Positions 4,351 to 5,386 of a stretch of 5,386 bases of DNA are shown piece by piece (position 1 is the first letter of the stretch; every line of letters starts with the position of its first letter). The stretch is from Nitrosotalea sp. GTDB lineage: Archaea; Halobacteriota; Syntropharchaeia; Alkanophagales; Methanospirareceae. The stretch lies in assembly GCA_020725315.1 (NCBI GenBank), contig DYFG01000010.1:17026-22411 (forward strand), given 5' to 3'. The translations under genes and the position numbers were made by a program. Under the pieces are notes generated by a model. The model was not told the origin of the DNA and ran no database searches. It was given only the letters and a program-made list of their open reading frames with translations.

Positions 4351-5217
4351 TTATTGAATAGACAGGATGAGTGGTATAGAAATCATACTGAGAACCGTGG
4401 TAATTAAAACGACAGAAGCGACTAAAGAAGCATCTCGGTTGTATTTTGCGGCTAATATCATTGCCATAACGGCGGACGGCATAGCTGCTTGAAGCAGTAT
4501 GATATCTCTTACCAATCCTTCTATGGAGAATAGTGTGATTATCAAGAAAGCAACCAAAAACCCACCGAGAATCCTGAATGCTGAAGCAAGTACTGCTAGT
4601 TTTGCGGCGCTTATTTTTATCTCGGTCAGTTTATAGCCGAGCACGAGCAAAGCCAAGGGGATGGTAATCATTCCAATCATCTCAATTGGTGTGAAGAGCA
4701 CCTGCGGGATGTGAATGTTTAAAAGATTGACTCCCAGGCCAATCACCACGGCGTAGAGTAACGGGACTTTAAATGCTTCCTGTATCTCATGTTTGTGGTG
4801 TACGATATAAATACCGAGGCTGAAGATCACTAAGGAATTGAGCATATCATAGACAACCGCTCGTGACAAGCCGTCCATACCAAAGGCGAATAAGGCAACG
4901 GGATAGCCTAAATAACTGGTATTACCAAAGACCATGGGTAGATATAATCCCTTTTTGTCTGAATGGGTCAGTTTCAAGCTGAAAAAAACGAGGAGAGTCA
5001 TAATGAGGATGATTGCTAATGCTGCTCCGGCTAGTGTGGTAAAATCTACGAGGTTAATGTCACTTTGTGCAATAGACGAGAAGATCAAACAGGGGGCGGA
5101 GATGTAAACGATGAGATCAACGAAGGTTTGAATATCAAATTTTTTGACGTTGCCGATGGCATACCCAACTAAAATAATCGAGAATACCGGGATTACCACC
5201 TGGAGGAGTGCGTGCAT
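4351..5217 (-). CDS. AEC (auxin efflux carrier)-family transporter
   Basis: A 288-residue integral membrane protein of the BART superfamily. About ten hydrophobic segments can be seen, near residues 3-21, 30-49, 57-81, 92-112, 117-139, 151-169, 174-195, 206-230, 237-256 and 265-285, in two five-helix halves. Family landmarks are PVFSIILVGYAIG at the start, SAPCLIFSSIA (40-50) with its proline, GNTSYLGYPVALFAFG (98-113), and LLQAAMPSAVMAMILAAKY (241-259), a MPSA motif followed by NRDASLVAS. Prokaryotic members move small organic anions such as malate or malonate, or have unknown substrates; nothing here fixes the substrate and no plant-hormone role is implied. The length is slightly below the usual 300-320 but both ends look complete. 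The ATG at 5217 lacks a ribosome binding site and lies about 27 bases from a TATA box, so the mRNA is probably leaderless. It converges with the zinc-finger gene; no operon partner is visible. Confidence 0.9.
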   Translation of the reverse strand: MHALLQVVIPVFSIILVGYAIGNVKKFDIQTFVDLIVYISAPCLIFSSIAQSDINLVDFTTLAGAALAIILIMTLLVFFSLKLTHSDKKGLYLPMVFGNTSYLGYPVALFAFGMDGLSRAVVYDMLNSLVIFSLGIYIVHHKHEIQEAFKVPLLYAVVIGLGVNLLNIHIPQVLFTPIEMIGMITIPLALLVLGYKLTEIKISAAKLAVLASAFRILGGFLVAFLIITLFSIEGLVRDIILLQAAMPSAVMAMILAAKYNRDASLVASVVLITTVLSMISIPLILSIQ

Positions 5218-5237
5218 AGAGAAAAGGAATGCGAAGG

Positions 5238-5250
5238 GTGTTTAAAAACT
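5238..5250 (-). promoter_or_regulatory. TATA box giving a leaderless AEC transcript
   Basis: The minus strand reads AGTTTTTAAACAC here. The TTTTTAAA core is centred near 5245, so a start 26-27 bases downstream falls at about 5218-5219, next to the ATG at 5217. The absence of a ribosome binding site agrees with a leaderless mRNA. Confidence 0.5.
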
Positions 5251-5316
5251 TGTTGTAATCGAATCGTAAGATAGCACGAGGATGGCAAGAGCGTATGCAA
5301 ATTTTCGGATATTCAT
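5242..5316 (-). CDS. 24-residue hydrophobic ORF upstream of the AEC gene
   Basis: ATG at 5316 to TAA at 5244-5242 encodes MNIRKFAYALAILVLSYDSI followed by TTSF: a short basic start and a hydrophobic run. It is in the same frame as the AEC gene, separated by one stop and eight codons. A TATATAAAA-like box at about 5331-5340 (minus strand ATATAAAATG) would start transcription at or just after its ATG. It could be a leader, a lost N-terminal extension or chance; the AEC start at 5217 is complete without it. Confidence 0.25.
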   Translation of the reverse strand: MNIRKFAYALAILVLSYDSITTSF

Positions 5317-5386
5317 TCTATTCTGTTAACATTTTATATCTGCGCTTGACAAAAAGTATTTTTAAAAGCTGGAGTATTTCAGAACT
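5317..5386. promoter_or_regulatory. AT-rich intergenic end with TATA-like boxes
   Basis: The minus strand at 5331-5340 reads GATATAAAAT, a TATA box that could serve the 24-residue ORF or a longer AEC leader. AGTATTTTTAAAAGC at 5356-5370 is a second TATA-like box readable on either strand and could serve a gene beyond the window. No ORF reaches the right edge with clear coding character. Confidence 0.35.

Noticed and set aside
1..5386. tRNA, rRNA or CRISPR array
   Set aside because: By eye I found no cloverleaf with a TTCGA-type T-loop, no rRNA-like block, and no regularly spaced direct repeats of CRISPR length; the only repeat is the seven-base CTAAA patch.

Overview
The window looks like a chromosomal segment of a euryarchaeon, most likely a methanogen or an anaerobic methane oxidiser related to methanogens. 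Three things point there: a 401-residue DUF2117-type protein (as I recall, a family centred on methanogens and relatives), AT-rich TATA-like boxes placed at archaeal distances from starts, and a small single-finger C2H2 protein. This lineage call is an inference; no marker gene here fixes the genus.

Layout from left to right. (1) 1-358, minus: a two-CBS-domain protein cut by the left edge, with a good ribosome binding site and an AT-rich promoter. (2) 481-600, minus: the decayed tail of a second CBS domain, overlapping the end of the next gene. (3) 591-1796, minus: the DUF2117-type protein of unknown function. (4) 1797-1845: a 49-base divergent promoter gap. (5) 1846-2988, plus: an M24 metallopeptidase (Xaa-Pro dipeptidase/aminopeptidase P-like) with all five metal ligands, followed by a hairpin and T-tract that look like a terminator. 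(6) 2989-3900: no full-length gene. It holds a promoter-like and hairpin segment with a strong ribosome binding site before a 6-codon ORF, three tiny minus-strand ORFs (one a convincing signal peptide ending after 30 codons), and the wrecked N-terminus of a zinc-ribbon transposase. (7) 3920-4210, plus: a 96-residue C2H2 zinc-finger protein with its own TATA box and a 7-codon leader ORF that overlaps its start. (8) 4211-4350: a CTAAA heptamer-repeat patch and a short ORF fragment between convergent genes. (9) 4351-5217, minus: a ten-helix AEC-family transporter, apparently with a leaderless mRNA. (10) 5218-5386: its promoter region and another tiny ORF.

The intact genes do not form an obvious pathway. 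The DUF2117 and CBS genes share a strand and may be co-transcribed. The peptidase diverges from them, and the zinc-finger and transporter genes converge. The 2.99-3.9 kb stretch reads as a graveyard of gene and mobile-element fragments. I see no complete new multi-gene system; the most worthwhile items are the CBS remnant, the orphan signal-peptide ORF, the zinc-finger gene with its coupled leader, and the DUF2117 protein with its strongly basic linker.
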